Shown: positions 7,483-15,583 of the stretch, in pieces
How positions within the stretch are numbered: position 1 is the stretch's first letter
How the letters are laid out: every line of letters begins with the position of its first letter
NCBI GenBank assembly: GCA_004322085.1
Contig: SCRR01000057.1
Location: 1-37,998, forward strand
Length of the DNA: 37,998 nucleotides
Direction of reading: 5' to 3'
Source of the DNA: Burkholderiaceae bacterium
GTDB taxonomy: Bacteria > Pseudomonadota > Gammaproteobacteria > Burkholderiales > Burkholderiaceae_C
Program-made: the position numbers and the translations under genes
The notes under the pieces: generated by a model
The model's input: only the letters and a program-made list of their open reading frames with translations
Database searches by the model: none
Told to the model about the DNA's origin: nothing

Positions 7483-8943
7483 TCAGGGCAGACTCGCGAT
7501 CACATGGGCCACCGCCGCGGTCAGCTTCTTGGCATAGGGCACGTGCAGGAATTCGTTCGGGCCGTGCGCGTTGCTGTTGGGGCCGAGCACGCCGCAGACC
7601 ATCATCTGCGACTTCGGAAAGCCTTCCGACAACAGGCTCATGAGCGGTATGGTGCCGCCCTGGCCAATGTAGCCGCAGGGCGCGCCGAAGTGCGCCTGCG
7701 ATGCGTCGTTCAGTGCGCGCTCGAACCACGGCGCCGTGGCCGGTGCGTTCCAGCCGGTAGCGCTGCCGCCGGGCTCGAACGTCACCCGGGCCTGGTACGG
7801 CGCGTTGTCTTCCAGAAGATGCTTGAGAGCCTGCACCGCCCGCGCGGCGTCCACCAGCGGCGGCAGGCGCAGCGAGAGCTTGAACGCGGTGTAGGGCCGC
7901 AGCACGTTGCCGGCATCCTGCAACGCGGGAAAACCCTCGGCACCGGTCACGCTGAGCGTGGGTGACCAGGTCCGCTTGAGCAGCGCCTGCACCGGGTCGG
8001 TGGTGGTGGGCAGCGCGAACGCGGTGGCGCCGGCGCAGTCGTAATGCGCCCAGGGAAAGCGCTTGTAGACCTCGTCGCCCAGAATTGCCGCCGTGGCGCG
8101 CACCTGCGCCTGGCGGTCCGCGGGCACCTCGCAGTGAAAGAATTCGGGAAGCAGGCGCCCCGTGGCGCTGTCTTCCAGCCGGTCCAGCACCTGGCGCATG
8201 ATGCGAAAACTCGACGGCACCAGACCCGAGGCGTCGCCCGAGTGCACGCCCTCGGTGAGGATCTCCACCCTCAAGGTGCCGCTCGCCAGACCGCGCAGGC
8301 TGCTGGTGAGCCAGAGCTGATCGTAATTGCCGGCCCCGGAGTCCAGGCAGATCACCAGATCGATCTCGCCCAGGCGTGGGCGCAGCGTATCCACATAGGG
8401 CAGCAGGTCGTACGAGCCCGACTCCTCGCAGGTCTCGATCAGCCCGACGATGCGCGGGTGCGGCACGTTCTGGCTTTTCAGTGCCTGCACCGCCGCGATG
8501 CTGGCATAGGCCGCGTAGCCGTCGTCGGCACCACCGCGTCCGAACAGCTTGCCATCCTCGTACCTGGGTGTCCAGGGCCCCAGATCCTTGCGCCAGCCGG
8601 TGAATTCGGGCTGCTTGTCGAGGTGGCCGTACATCAGCACGGTTTGCGCCGATTCGGGCCGGGTCGCTGCGATTTCGAAGAACAGCAGCGGCGTGCGCCC
8701 TTCGAGCCGCACGACCTCCAGCGTCAGGCCCTCCACCTTTTGCGCCTGCACCCAGGCGGCGGCATTGCGCATCACCGTCTCGATGTAGCCGTGCTGCTTC
8801 CAGTCCGGGTCGAAGCTGGGCGACTTGGCCGGAATCCGGATGTAGTCGGTGAGCTGTCGTACCAGGTCGTTATCCCATTGGGCACTGACCTGTGTATAGG
8901 CGTCGACCGGGTTCAGGGTGGAAGTGGGGATGCGGGCATTCAT
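7483..8943 (-). CDS. M20 family metallopeptidase (dipeptidase-like)
   Basis: A 486-residue zinc peptidase of the M20 clan. Candidate metal ligands and catalytic residues are His107 and Asp109 (YGHLDKQPE), Asp140 (GRGGADDG), the Glu173/Glu174 pair (ETCEESGS) and Asp201 (CLDSGAGNYD). VHSGDASG marks the lid/dimerisation domain, and GQGGTIPLM near the C-terminus is typical of the larger CNDP-type dipeptidases. The length also suits that group. No signal peptide is seen, so it is probably cytosolic and acts on short peptides. It lies between a DUF1439-like gene (29 bp upstream) and a lipase-like gene (11 bp downstream), all in the same orientation. Confidence 0.9.
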   Translation of the reverse strand: MNARIPTSTLNPVDAYTQVSAQWDNDLVRQLTDYIRIPAKSPSFDPDWKQHGYIETVMRNAAAWVQAQKVEGLTLEVVRLEGRTPLLFFEIAATRPESAQTVLMYGHLDKQPEFTGWRKDLGPWTPRYEDGKLFGRGGADDGYAAYASIAAVQALKSQNVPHPRIVGLIETCEESGSYDLLPYVDTLRPRLGEIDLVICLDSGAGNYDQLWLTSSLRGLASGTLRVEILTEGVHSGDASGLVPSSFRIMRQVLDRLEDSATGRLLPEFFHCEVPADRQAQVRATAAILGDEVYKRFPWAHYDCAGATAFALPTTTDPVQALLKRTWSPTLSVTGAEGFPALQDAGNVLRPYTAFKLSLRLPPLVDAARAVQALKHLLEDNAPYQARVTFEPGGSATGWNAPATAPWFERALNDASQAHFGAPCGYIGQGGTIPLMSLLSEGFPKSQMMVCGVLGPNSNAHGPNEFLHVPYAKKLTAAVAHVIASLP

Positions 8944-8972
8944 GGTGGGGCTCCTGGGGTGCTACCTGTGGA

Positions 8973-9560
8973 TTATTGGACGGAATCGGCGGGCGACGAT
9001 GGTTTGGGATTCAGGGTCACCTGCAAGCCCCCGGGCACGACTTTGAAACCGCCGAGCTCATAGCCCAGCCCATTGGCCCGGGCCATGTCGCTGGCGCTGA
9101 TCTGGTGCAGCGGGAAATCGTCGAACAATTGCTCTGCCAGGCGCGGCGCATAACGCTGGACCATGTCCTGATACGCTGGCGGCACGCCGTCCAGGTTCAG
9201 GCTCGTGACCTGCACCCGGGTCATGCGGATGGTGTTGTCACGCGGCTCGAAACGCAAACCGTAATCCATGCCGATGGTGCCCGAATACACGTCATTCATG
9301 AGCCGCCCCGACAACGTCAACTCCAGCACCGTGCCAATACGGTTGCGCGCGGGGAACAGTGACAGGCGCGGTGCCTGCAACTGCAAATCGAGCAGATCAC
9401 CCAGACCCTGGCGGTACGGAAAGCGCTTGGCAATGGCCTGCTGCAACTGCGCCTGAGGGATGACGTAACTGAACGGGCCCAAGCCCGGCAAAGGCTTGGC
9501 GCAGACCGCCAGTGAGGTGCTGAACACGACAACGGCAAGCCAGCGCAGAAGGCACTTCAT
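8973..9560 (-). CDS. DUF1439-type exported protein
   Basis: A 195-residue protein whose N-terminus, MKCLLRWLAVVVFSTSLAVC, is a signal peptide. The LAVC at the end resembles a lipobox but is not ideal, so it may be a lipoprotein or an ordinary exported protein. The body (SYVIPQAQLQQAIAKRFPY, then LELTLSGRLMNDVYSGTIG) resembles the DUF1439 family of envelope proteins of unknown function, with predicted amphipathic beta strands that suggest lipid binding. The ATG at 9560 is chosen because it begins the signal peptide; an in-frame ATG 15 codons upstream does not. It is the first gene of the minus-strand unit with the M20 peptidase. Confidence 0.7.
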   Translation of the reverse strand: MKCLLRWLAVVVFSTSLAVCAKPLPGLGPFSYVIPQAQLQQAIAKRFPYRQGLGDLLDLQLQAPRLSLFPARNRIGTVLELTLSGRLMNDVYSGTIGMDYGLRFEPRDNTIRMTRVQVTSLNLDGVPPAYQDMVQRYAPRLAEQLFDDFPLHQISASDMARANGLGYELGGFKVVPGGLQVTLNPKPSSPADSVQ

Positions 9561-9917
9561 GGGACACTCGTCAACGAAGAATCTCCATTGTGCCTCTACT
9601 GGCACCCCGGCTGTCGGCTAGGGCGGCAGTGACCTGCGCGAGCCGGAGCTTGCTCTTACACGCCGGCGCGCCGCGTGGTCGGGGACGCTTTGAGCCGGAT
9701 CGGGTGCCGCACCAATGCCAAAGCCTCGAGGCTCTTTACCCATGCTTTACGCCAGAGTAATACGTTCGGCCGATGAATGCGCTTTCGTACCACCGTTGTG
9801 TGATGCATTGCAACGCTTGCGGGTGCACAATAACCTGAATGCGGCGGCGCGTTCGCTGGCTGGCATTTCCGGCACCACGAAGGCCGGTAAGCGTGGGTCA
9901 TCGAGATGGGAGTTTGT
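9561..9917. other. Intergenic region with no recognised gene
   Basis: This 357-base space lies between divergent genes. Short open frames cross it on both strands but show neither conserved motifs nor credible ribosome sites. A five-base-pair hairpin CCGGC/GCCGG sits at 9869-9886, ahead of the next gene. TAATAC at 9760-9765 could be a -10 element for the plus-strand gene, without a matching -35. Confidence 0.4.
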
Positions 9918-10583
9918 ATGAAGCCGAATCTTCCAGGATTGTCCATAGCGCTGTTGCTGCTCGGGCCTTGGCTGGCCGCGCCAGTTGCGCAGGCGGCCGG
10001 CGGTAACACCGGCACCGGCCTGTATCTGGGCGGTGCGATTTCCTTCAATCATGCGAGCGACCTGGGCGCGAAGATAGACGCTTCGCTGGCCGACCAGGGC
10101 TACAGCAGCAGTACTTCCGCAGATTCCTGGAACACTGATGGCGGCCTGCGCCTGGGCTACCAGTTCACGCCGAATTTCGCGCTGGAAGGTACCTACGACC
10201 GTGTGGGCAACATCGGCTTGCAGTCCTCCCTGTCGGCGCCTGCAGCCGATACGGCATCGGGCACCTGGAAGTCATGGGGGCTTGGCCTGCACGCTTTGGG
10301 CATTGTGCCGATCGACTCACGGTGGTCTGTCTACGGCCGCCTGGGCGTCGAGCAGTGGCATACCAGCCTGAACCTGACCTCCAGCACCGGCGGTCCGACC
10401 AGTCTGTCCGGCAGCGACAACAGCACCTCGCTGGCACTGGGGGCCGGCGTCAGCTATACGCTGACGCGCAACGTCGACGCCACGGCGGAGTTGATCCACT
10501 ACAGCCGGCTGGGTGACGCCAGCAGCACCGGTCGTACCGGGCTGAACGAGTTCAGCCTGGGCTTGCGCTACCACTTCCAGTGA
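9918..10583 (+). CDS. Outer-membrane beta-barrel protein (OmpA/OmpW-like porin fold)
   Basis: A 221-residue exported protein. MKPNLPGLSIALLLLGPWLA followed by APVAQAA is a signal peptide with a clear cleavage site. The rest alternates hydrophobic and polar residues in strands such as GLYLGGAISF, GGLRLGYQFTPNFALEGTYD, WSVYGRLGVEQWH and FSLGLRYHFQ, typical of an eight-stranded barrel. The second strand pair, with its LGYQFTPNFALEGTYD pattern, is common in OmpA-type membrane domains. There is no periplasmic OmpA C-terminal domain. The ATG at 9918 is preferred over the one at 9906 because GGGAG stands five bases upstream. It ends six bases before the convergent metW stop. Function beyond membrane structure is not shown. 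Confidence 0.8.
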   Translation: MKPNLPGLSIALLLLGPWLAAPVAQAAGGNTGTGLYLGGAISFNHASDLGAKIDASLADQGYSSSTSADSWNTDGGLRLGYQFTPNFALEGTYDRVGNIGLQSSLSAPAADTASGTWKSWGLGLHALGIVPIDSRWSVYGRLGVEQWHTSLNLTSSTGGPTSLSGSDNSTSLALGAGVSYTLTRNVDATAELIHYSRLGDASSTGRTGLNEFSLGLRYHFQ

Positions 10584-10589
10584 GCTGGC

Positions 10590-11174
10590 TCAGTTGCGCT
10601 GGAACTTGAACACAGCCGTGCCGGCGCGCGCGTTGGGCATGAAACGCACGTTGTGCCCTTCCTGCAGCCCGAACGCGTCGAGGATCTTGAGGCCGTTTTT
10701 CCCTGCCAGCACCTCGAAATCCCGGTAAGTGCCGACGCGGATGTTGGGCGTGTCATACCACTGGTAGGGCAGGCGGCGCGTGACGGGCATGCGACCCTGC
10801 AATACGCGCAACCGGTTCGGCCAGTGCGCGAAGTTGGGGAAGGCGACGATGCCGATGCGTCCCACGCGCGCCGTCTCGCGCAGCATGACCTCGGCGTTGC
10901 GCAGATGCTGCAGCGTATCGATCTGCAGCACCACGTCGAACGAAGCGTCGTCGAACATGGCCAGTCCTTCATCCAGATTGAGCTGGATCACGTTGACGCC
11001 GCGCTTGACACAGGCCTGCACGTTGGCGTCGTCGATCTCGATGCCGTAGCCGCTGCAGCCGCGCACGGCCTGCAAATGTGCCAGCAGCGCGCCGTCACCG
11101 CAGCCCAGGTCCAGCACGCGCGCGCCGTCGGGGACAAGGCGGGCAATCGACGCCATGGTCGCCGCATCGCTCAT
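10590..11174 (-). CDS. metW: MetW, methionine biosynthesis methyltransferase-like protein
   Basis: A 194-residue protein with a class I SAM-methyltransferase fold: [15 protein letters not shown] (motif I), [11 protein letters not shown], and [20 protein letters not shown]. MetW proteins occur almost always with MetX and are required for methionine synthesis in several proteobacteria; they have been reported to assist MetX activity. The start overlaps the metX stop by four bases (ATGA), so translation is coupled. The frame is intact and of normal length. Confidence 0.92.
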   Translation of the reverse strand: MSDAATMASIARLVPDGARVLDLGCGDGALLAHLQAVRGCSGYGIEIDDANVQACVKRGVNVIQLNLDEGLAMFDDASFDVVLQIDTLQHLRNAEVMLRETARVGRIGIVAFPNFAHWPNRLRVLQGRMPVTRRLPYQWYDTPNIRVGTYRDFEVLAGKNGLKILDAFGLQEGHNVRFMPNARAGTAVFKFQRN

Positions 11175-12364
11175 GGGGCAGCCTCCACCGCAGGCATCAA
11201 GTTCGCCACTTTACTATCGAAATAAGAGCGTATAACGCCCATGTAACGTGGATCATCCAGTAAAAAAGCATCGTGCCCATGGGGCGCATCGATCTCGGCG
11301 TAGCTCACGTCCCGGTTGTTATCGAGCAGCGCCTTGACCGTCTCGCGGCTGCGCTTGGGCGAGAAGCGCCAGTCGGTTGTAAAGCTGATCAGCAAGAAGC
11401 TGGCACTGGCGCGGGCCAGCGCCGCGCTCAGGTTGCCGCCATAGTGGCGCGCGGGGTCGAAGTAATCGAGTGCGCGGGTGATCAGCAGGTACGAGTTCGC
11501 ATCGAAGTACTCCGCAAACTTGTCACCCTGATGGCGCAGGTAACTCTCGATCTGGAACTCGACGTCCTGCGTGGTGTAGTGATAAGCCCCCACGCCGGTC
11601 GCCGGGGCAGCAGCGGTCTGAGTGACCCACGCCCGCTGCTCGCGCCCGAATTTCTCGTTCATCACGTCGTCGCTCAGGTAGGTGATGTGACCGATCATCC
11701 GGGCAATGCGCAGCCCACGCTTGGGGACCGCGCCGTGCTCGTAGAAATTGCCACCGTGAAAGTCCGGATCCGTCACGATGGCGCGGCGCGCCACCTCATT
11801 GAATGCGATGTTCTCGGCCGTGAGGTTCGGTGCACTGGCCACCACGATCGCGTGCCGCACCCGCTGTGGATATTGCAGCGCCCACGAAAGTGCCTGCATG
11901 CCGCCCAGGCTCCCACCCATGACTGCAGCCAGCACTCCGATCCCCAGCCGATCGAGCAACCGGGCCTGGGCGTCCACCCAGTCTTCGACCGTGACGACCG
12001 GAAAATCGGCGCCATAGACCTTGCCGGAGCCCGCCGGCGCATCGGGGTCGGGTTGCATCGGTCCGGTCGAGCCAAAGCACGAACCCAGGTTGTTGATGCC
12101 GATGACAAAGAATTTCCCGGTGTCCACCGGTTTGCCCGGCCCGATCATGTTGTCCCACCAGCCTTCGCTCCTACTCTGTCCGGCATAGCTGCCGGCCACA
12201 TGGTGTGACGCATTCAGTGCGTGACAGATCAATACCGCGTTGGATTTGTCGGCGTTCAGGGTACCGTAGGTCTCGTAGCTGAGGTCGTAGTCGTGGATCG
12301 ATGCACCGCTCTGCAGGGGCAGCACGTCATCGAAATGCAGGGTCAGGGGAGTGGCAATCAACAT
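11171..12364 (-). CDS. metX: MetX, homoserine O-acyltransferase
   Basis: A 397-residue alpha/beta-hydrolase-fold acyltransferase that activates homoserine for methionine synthesis. The triad can be read as Ser152 (GGSLGGMQ), Asp331 (FTTDWRF) and His364 (PHGHDAF). Proteins called MetX use either acetyl-CoA or succinyl-CoA, and many proteobacterial ones are succinyltransferases, so the acyl donor is left open. The ATG at 12364 directly follows a run of six T residues ending an intrinsic-terminator-like hairpin. GGG in the 3' arm of that hairpin, six bases before the ATG, is the only Shine-Dalgarno candidate. This makes leader control likely. The gene forms an operon with metW. Confidence 0.93.
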   Translation of the reverse strand: MLIATPLTLHFDDVLPLQSGASIHDYDLSYETYGTLNADKSNAVLICHALNASHHVAGSYAGQSRSEGWWDNMIGPGKPVDTGKFFVIGINNLGSCFGSTGPMQPDPDAPAGSGKVYGADFPVVTVEDWVDAQARLLDRLGIGVLAAVMGGSLGGMQALSWALQYPQRVRHAIVVASAPNLTAENIAFNEVARRAIVTDPDFHGGNFYEHGAVPKRGLRIARMIGHITYLSDDVMNEKFGREQRAWVTQTAAAPATGVGAYHYTTQDVEFQIESYLRHQGDKFAEYFDANSYLLITRALDYFDPARHYGGNLSAALARASASFLLISFTTDWRFSPKRSRETVKALLDNNRDVSYAEIDAPHGHDAFLLDDPRYMGVIRSYFDSKVANLMPAVEAAP

Positions 12365-12399
12365 AAAAAACCCGGCGCGGCTGAAACAGCGGGCCGGGT
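12365..12399 (-). terminator. Terminator-like hairpin abutting the metX start codon
   Basis: On the minus strand ACCCGGC (12393-12399) pairs with GCCGGGT (12370-12376), with an inner GCTG/CAGC stem and a TTT loop. The T run follows at 12365-12370, and the metX ATG begins at the next base. It has every part of an intrinsic terminator, yet lies after the putative promoter and before the gene, which is the geometry of an attenuator. It also holds the only candidate ribosome site. Confidence 0.75.
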
Positions 12400-12510
12400 G
12401 ATCTGGTCAGGTGGCGGTTGCCGTCTTTAGCAGAACTTCGGAACTCGCTGATTCCGGCGCCCGCAATCTGGAACAAATCGGCGCGTTGGTGAACTCTGTT
12501 TCAAAGTATA
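12400..12510 (-). promoter_or_regulatory. metX leader RNA with promoter and candidate antiterminator
   Basis: TATACT at 12505-12510 is a good -10 element, giving a leader of about 130 bases. Within it, CGGAA/TTCCG forms a hairpin at 12439-12456. CGGGCGCCGG at 12454-12463 can pair, with a two-base bulge, with CCGGCCCG in the 5' arm of the terminator, so antiterminator and terminator would exclude each other. There is no ATG in the leader and no Met-rich leader peptide. I could not match it to SAM-I, SAM-II, SAM-IV or SAH riboswitches, although GGCAACC at 12416-12422 recalls a SAM-I/IV core motif. Confidence 0.45.
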
Positions 12511-12529
12511 TCAAGCTCGCCCGGTCATC

Positions 12530-13084
12530 TCAGCCCAGCAGGGCGAATAGCCCGAGCGCAGCGAAGAGTACCGCCGACACCGCATGCACGACGCGAATCG
12601 GCACCCGGCGCGTCATGCGTTCGCCCAGCCAGACGACCGGCGCGTCGGCCAGCATCATGCCCAGTGTGGTTCCAGCCACCACTTCATACGGGTTGTACCG
12701 CGCTGCCAGCATCATCGTCGCGATCTGGGTCTTGTCACCCATCTCGGCGAGGAAGAACGCCACGACGGTTGCGCCGAACACGCCCAGGCGCGGGGGTTTG
12801 GAAGCGGCGACGTCTTCCATCCTGTCGGGCACCAGGATCCAGGCCGCCATCGCGAGGAAGGACACACCCAACACCCAGCGCAGCGTCTGCGGGCCAAGTT
12901 GCGCGGTCACCCACGCACCCACGGCGCCCGCCATTGCATGGTTGGCAATGGTGGACACAAGAATGCCCAGCACGATGGGCCAGGGTTTGCGAAAGCGCGC
13001 AGCGAGCAGCAGTGCCAGCAACTGCGTCTTGTCGCCCATTTCGGCGAGTGCCACGATACCGGTCGAAACGAAAAAGGCTTCCAT
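12530..13084 (-). CDS. TMEM165/GDT1 (UPF0016) family manganese exporter
   Basis: A 184-residue membrane protein made of two homologous halves, each with the family motif EMGDKTQ (ALAEMGDKTQLLALLLAAR near the N-terminus and FLAEMGDKTQIATMMLAAR in the second half). About six transmembrane helices are apparent. GDT1-family proteins transport Mn2+ or Ca2+; bacterial members export manganese. The yybP-ykoY manganese riboswitch directly upstream supports Mn2+ as the substrate here. GGAG at 13092-13095, seven bases before the ATG at 13084, fixes the start; the open frame runs on upstream through the riboswitch but is not coding there. Confidence 0.92.
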   Translation of the reverse strand: MEAFFVSTGIVALAEMGDKTQLLALLLAARFRKPWPIVLGILVSTIANHAMAGAVGAWVTAQLGPQTLRWVLGVSFLAMAAWILVPDRMEDVAASKPPRLGVFGATVVAFFLAEMGDKTQIATMMLAARYNPYEVVAGTTLGMMLADAPVVWLGERMTRRVPIRVVHAVSAVLFAALGLFALLG

Positions 13085-13111
13085 TGAGGGACTCCGGCCG
13101 GAACCCATGAA

Positions 13112-13262
13112 CCGTTGACTGCGCGGCCTCCCCGGCCAAAACGGAGGCTGCGCAGTCAAAGGTCTCGCCAAGTCCGGAAAACCGCTTGCGCCATGGGCCG
13201 AAGGCCCAAGTCTGTTGACGCAAGCCCCTCTCGAAATCGAAGGGAGGCTACTCCCCAATGAC
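13112..13262 (-). ncRNA. yybP-ykoY manganese riboswitch with downstream expression-platform hairpin
   Basis: Read on the minus strand, GGGGAGTAGCCTCCC begins at 13256 and is followed by the GGGGCTTGCGTCAACA block. The closing GAGACCTTTG segment lies around 13158-13166. These match the conserved yybP-ykoY aptamer elements, which bind Mn2+ and stand upstream of manganese exporters. A long stem, GACTGCGC and GCCTCC with GGAGGC and GCGCAGTC (about 13115-13159), follows without a T run, so control is probably at translation of the downstream GGAG site. TAGAAT at 13269-13274 is a suitable -10 element for the transcript. Confidence 0.85.
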
Positions 13263-13310
13263 GGACTGATTCTAATCGTCAAGCCCGCTCGCATGTTTAT
13301 GGCGTAACTC

Positions 13311-13326
13311 GGCCCGGTTTTTGCTT
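13311..13326 (+). promoter_or_regulatory. Candidate sigma-54 promoter of amtB
   Basis: GGCCCGGTTTTTGC at 13311-13324 has the required GG-N10-GC spacing and a TTGC -12 box, though the -24 box is GGCCC and not GGCAC. It lies about 75 bases ahead of the amtB start. Nitrogen-regulated sigma-54/NtrC control of amtB is common in proteobacteria, so the site is plausible. No clear NtrC dyad was seen upstream. Confidence 0.45.
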
Positions 13327-13330
13327 TATT

Positions 13331-13368
13331 TTGGTGCGCACGCTGAAGGGCCATCAAATGCGCACCAA
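13331..13368 (+). repeat. Perfect inverted repeat in the amtB leader
   Basis: TTGGTGCGCA (13331-13340) and TGCGCACCAA (13359-13368) are exact reverse complements separated by 18 bases. They lie between the candidate promoter and the amtB start. Each arm contains the self-complementary GTGCGCAC or its near equivalent. It could be a protein-binding dyad or an RNA hairpin. Confidence 0.6.
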
Positions 13369-13398
13369 TTTATCGCATTTCATCCAACAAGAGGATTT

Positions 13399-14601
13399 AT
13401 GGACGCACTAAAACAGGGCTCTGACACCTTGTTCATCCTGCTGGGCGGCATCATGGTGCTGGCCATGCATGCCGGCTTTGCCTTTCTGGAACTGGGAACA
13501 GTTCGCAAAAAAAACCAGGTCAATGCCTTGGTCAAGATTCTGGTGGATTTCTCGGTGTCGACTGTGGCCTATTTTCTGGTGGGTTACGGTGTGGCTTACG
13601 GCACTCATTTTTTTGTGGGCGCAAATGAGTTGGCGGCAAAAGACGGCTACGAGCTGGTCCGGTTCTTTTTCCTGCTGACCTTTGCGGCGGCGATTCCGGC
13701 CATCATCTCGGGAGGCATCGCGGAACGTGCAAGGTTCTATCCCCAATTGCTCGCAACGGCCGTCATTGTCGGCTTCATCTATCCATTTTTTGAGGGCATC
13801 GTCTGGCATGGAAATCTCGGCATCCAGGCCTGGATTCAGTCCGTGACGGGTGCGCCCTTTCATGATTTCGCGGGCTCCGTGGTGGTTCATGCCGTCGGTG
13901 GCTGGCTCGCGTTGCCGGCCGTGATCCTGCTCGGCGCACGCAGCAATCGGTATCGCAAAGATGGCGCCATCAGCGCTCATCCGCCGTCAAATATCCCATT
14001 TCTGGCACTTGGTGCCTGGATATTAACGGTGGGCTGGTTTGGATTCAACGTCATGAGCGCGCAAACCATCGACAAGGTTTCGGGCCTCGTCGCGGTCAAC
14101 TCACTGATGGCGATGGTCGGCGGCACGCTGGCGGCGCTGGTCGCGGGCCGAAACGACCCCGGCTTTGTCCACAATGGCCCGCTGGCCGGGCTGGTGTCAG
14201 TCTGCGCCGGCTCGGACCTGATGCATCCGCTTGGGGCGCTGGTGGTCGGTGCCATTGCAGGGGCCATCTTCGTAACCCTGTTCACGTGGACGCAGAACAA
14301 ATGGAAGATCGATGACGTGCTGGGCGTCTGGCCCTTGCACGGGTTGTGCGGCACCTGGGGAGGACTGGCCGCCGGCATTTTTGGCAGCCGGGCGCTCGGG
14401 GGACGAGGGGGGGTGAGTTTTCTAGCGCAGCTGATCGGCACCACCATGGGTGTCTGCTGGGCGCTGCTGGGCAGTCTGGTGGTCTACAGCGCGATCAAGG
14501 CCAGCATGGGGCTTCGCCTCAGCCCCGAAGAGGAATTCGACGGGGCCGACTTATCGATTCATCGCATCAGCGCCACTGCCGACCGCGAGGTGACCTGGTA
14601 A
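13399..14601 (+). CDS. amtB: AmtB/Amt-family ammonium transporter
   Basis: A 400-residue inner-membrane channel for ammonium with about eleven helices. Family segments are FAFLELGTVRKKNQ in helix 1, RARFYPQL, the HDFAGSVVVHAVGGW signature, GWFGFNVMS, and the C-terminal DVLGVWPLHGLCGTWGGLAAGIF with the twin-histidine pore residue. AGAGGA just before the ATG at 13399 fixes the start, so the 26 upstream codons of the open frame are leader. No glnK gene is next to it. The last 43 bases overlap the convergent YiiX-like gene. Likely nitrogen-regulated through the upstream sigma-54-like site. Confidence 0.93.
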   Translation: MDALKQGSDTLFILLGGIMVLAMHAGFAFLELGTVRKKNQVNALVKILVDFSVSTVAYFLVGYGVAYGTHFFVGANELAAKDGYELVRFFFLLTFAAAIPAIISGGIAERARFYPQLLATAVIVGFIYPFFEGIVWHGNLGIQAWIQSVTGAPFHDFAGSVVVHAVGGWLALPAVILLGARSNRYRKDGAISAHPPSNIPFLALGAWILTVGWFGFNVMSAQTIDKVSGLVAVNSLMAMVGGTLAALVAGRNDPGFVHNGPLAGLVSVCAGSDLMHPLGALVVGAIAGAIFVTLFTWTQNKWKIDDVLGVWPLHGLCGTWGGLAAGIFGSRALGGRGGVSFLAQLIGTTMGVCWALLGSLVVYSAIKASMGLRLSPEEEFDGADLSIHRISATADREVTW

Positions 14602-15401
14602 CGGCTGGCCCCTGAGGACTGAGCCGGCACCGTCGCAGGGTCATCCCACGTCAGGGCGTGGTAGTCGAACCCGGTGGCCAGTGTCGGCTTGATGACCTGG
14701 AAGTAGGGCGACACGTCAAAATCGCGCGGCACGTACAGGCTGTAGTGCCGCACGTGCAGGATTTCACGCACATGATCGACGTGATCCGGATCCAGCAAGT
14801 GCACGGTCCTGATCATCGGCAGGATCGGGTAGCGCACCGATTCGAAACATTGGGCGATCAGGGTGGAGCAAATGGCGCGTGTGGGATCGCCACTGCCCAG
14901 AGCCAGCATGCGTCGGCGCCAGCGTGTCGGGACCGGCGGCGTCGGGAGCAGGTAACGCGCCAGATCCACAATGTTTTTCAGGTCGTATTGCTGGCCCAGT
15001 CGCTGCAGCGCGAAGTCGCAAACACGCCGCACCTCCTCGGGCGTCATGCCCACCGGGCGGCAGATCTGACAATGCAGGCCCTTAAAAGTCGCCAGTCCGA
15101 CGGCGTGCACGCCGAGCTCGATGTCAGCCTCGATCAGACACAGCGGCCGGCCGTCGGCCCCATGCGGCCCCGCCTGCGCGCCCACAAAGAGCGCCGCGTG
15201 CGACCAGGTCGACTGCGTCAGGTACTTGATGGCCGAACTGATTCGCGTGTTGCCCTCCACCAGCAGCACGTCGCCGGGACGCAGACAAGCCGCCAGTTTG
15301 TCGGGATCCATCGGCCATGCACAGTAGACGCAACTGCGCGTGCTCTGGCGCGTCAGGTAGCGGCCAAGCCGCGTGCCGATCCAGCGGGCCACGGTGTTCA
15401 A
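14559..15401 (-). CDS. YiiX/YebB-like permuted NlpC/P60 cysteine hydrolase
   Basis: A 280-residue protein with the circularly permuted papain-like fold of YiiX/YebB. The catalytic histidine block is TQSTWSHAALFVG, followed by LIEADIELGV, and the cysteine lies in RAICSTLIAQCF. It also carries RPGDVLLVEGNTRISSAIKYL, a hallmark of this group. Members are thought to cleave amide or ester bonds in lipids or peptides, but the substrate here is unknown. The frame opens with TTG at 15401, preceded by GGAG at a seven-base spacing. A shorter start, ATG at 15311, would leave out the basic N-terminus. Its 3' end overlaps amtB by 43 bases. Confidence 0.8.
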   Translation of the reverse strand: MNTVARWIGTRLGRYLTRQSTRSCVYCAWPMDPDKLAACLRPGDVLLVEGNTRISSAIKYLTQSTWSHAALFVGAQAGPHGADGRPLCLIEADIELGVHAVGLATFKGLHCQICRPVGMTPEEVRRVCDFALQRLGQQYDLKNIVDLARYLLPTPPVPTRWRRRMLALGSGDPTRAICSTLIAQCFESVRYPILPMIRTVHLLDPDHVDHVREILHVRHYSLYVPRDFDVSPYFQVIKPTLATGFDYHALTWDDPATVPAQSSGASRYQVTSRSAVALMR

Positions 15402-15467
15402 GACCCGCTCCCGCGCCGGAACAAGGATTGCATGGGGATCGTCATGATGCTGGCCTTCGTCAATAGA

Positions 15468-15495
15468 TGTAACACGAATACTATTTGTTCCCGTA
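15468..15495 (+). promoter_or_regulatory. Possible ECF-type promoter before the sigma factor gene
   Basis: TGTAAC at 15468-15473 and CGTA at 15492-15495 stand 18 bases apart, resembling AAC/CGT-type ECF promoter elements. Many ECF factors activate their own gene. The match is short and rests on inspection only. Confidence 0.25.
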
Positions 15496-15583
15496 CGCCG
15501 GGAATCCCGGGTTTACGCCATCGAAGCCTGACCCCACGCCGGGAGCCGCCTGTGCGATGATGTTTTCTGCCCGCTTGCCACCC

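Noticed and set aside
9656-10052. Short open frames between the DUF1439-like gene and the barrel protein
   Set aside because: No ribosome sites, no motifs, and overlapping frames on both strands.
12365-12510. SAM-II or SAM-I riboswitch assignment for the metX leader
   Set aside because: Only fragments such as GGCAACC match; the required pseudoknot or four-way junction could not be drawn, so it is left unclassified.
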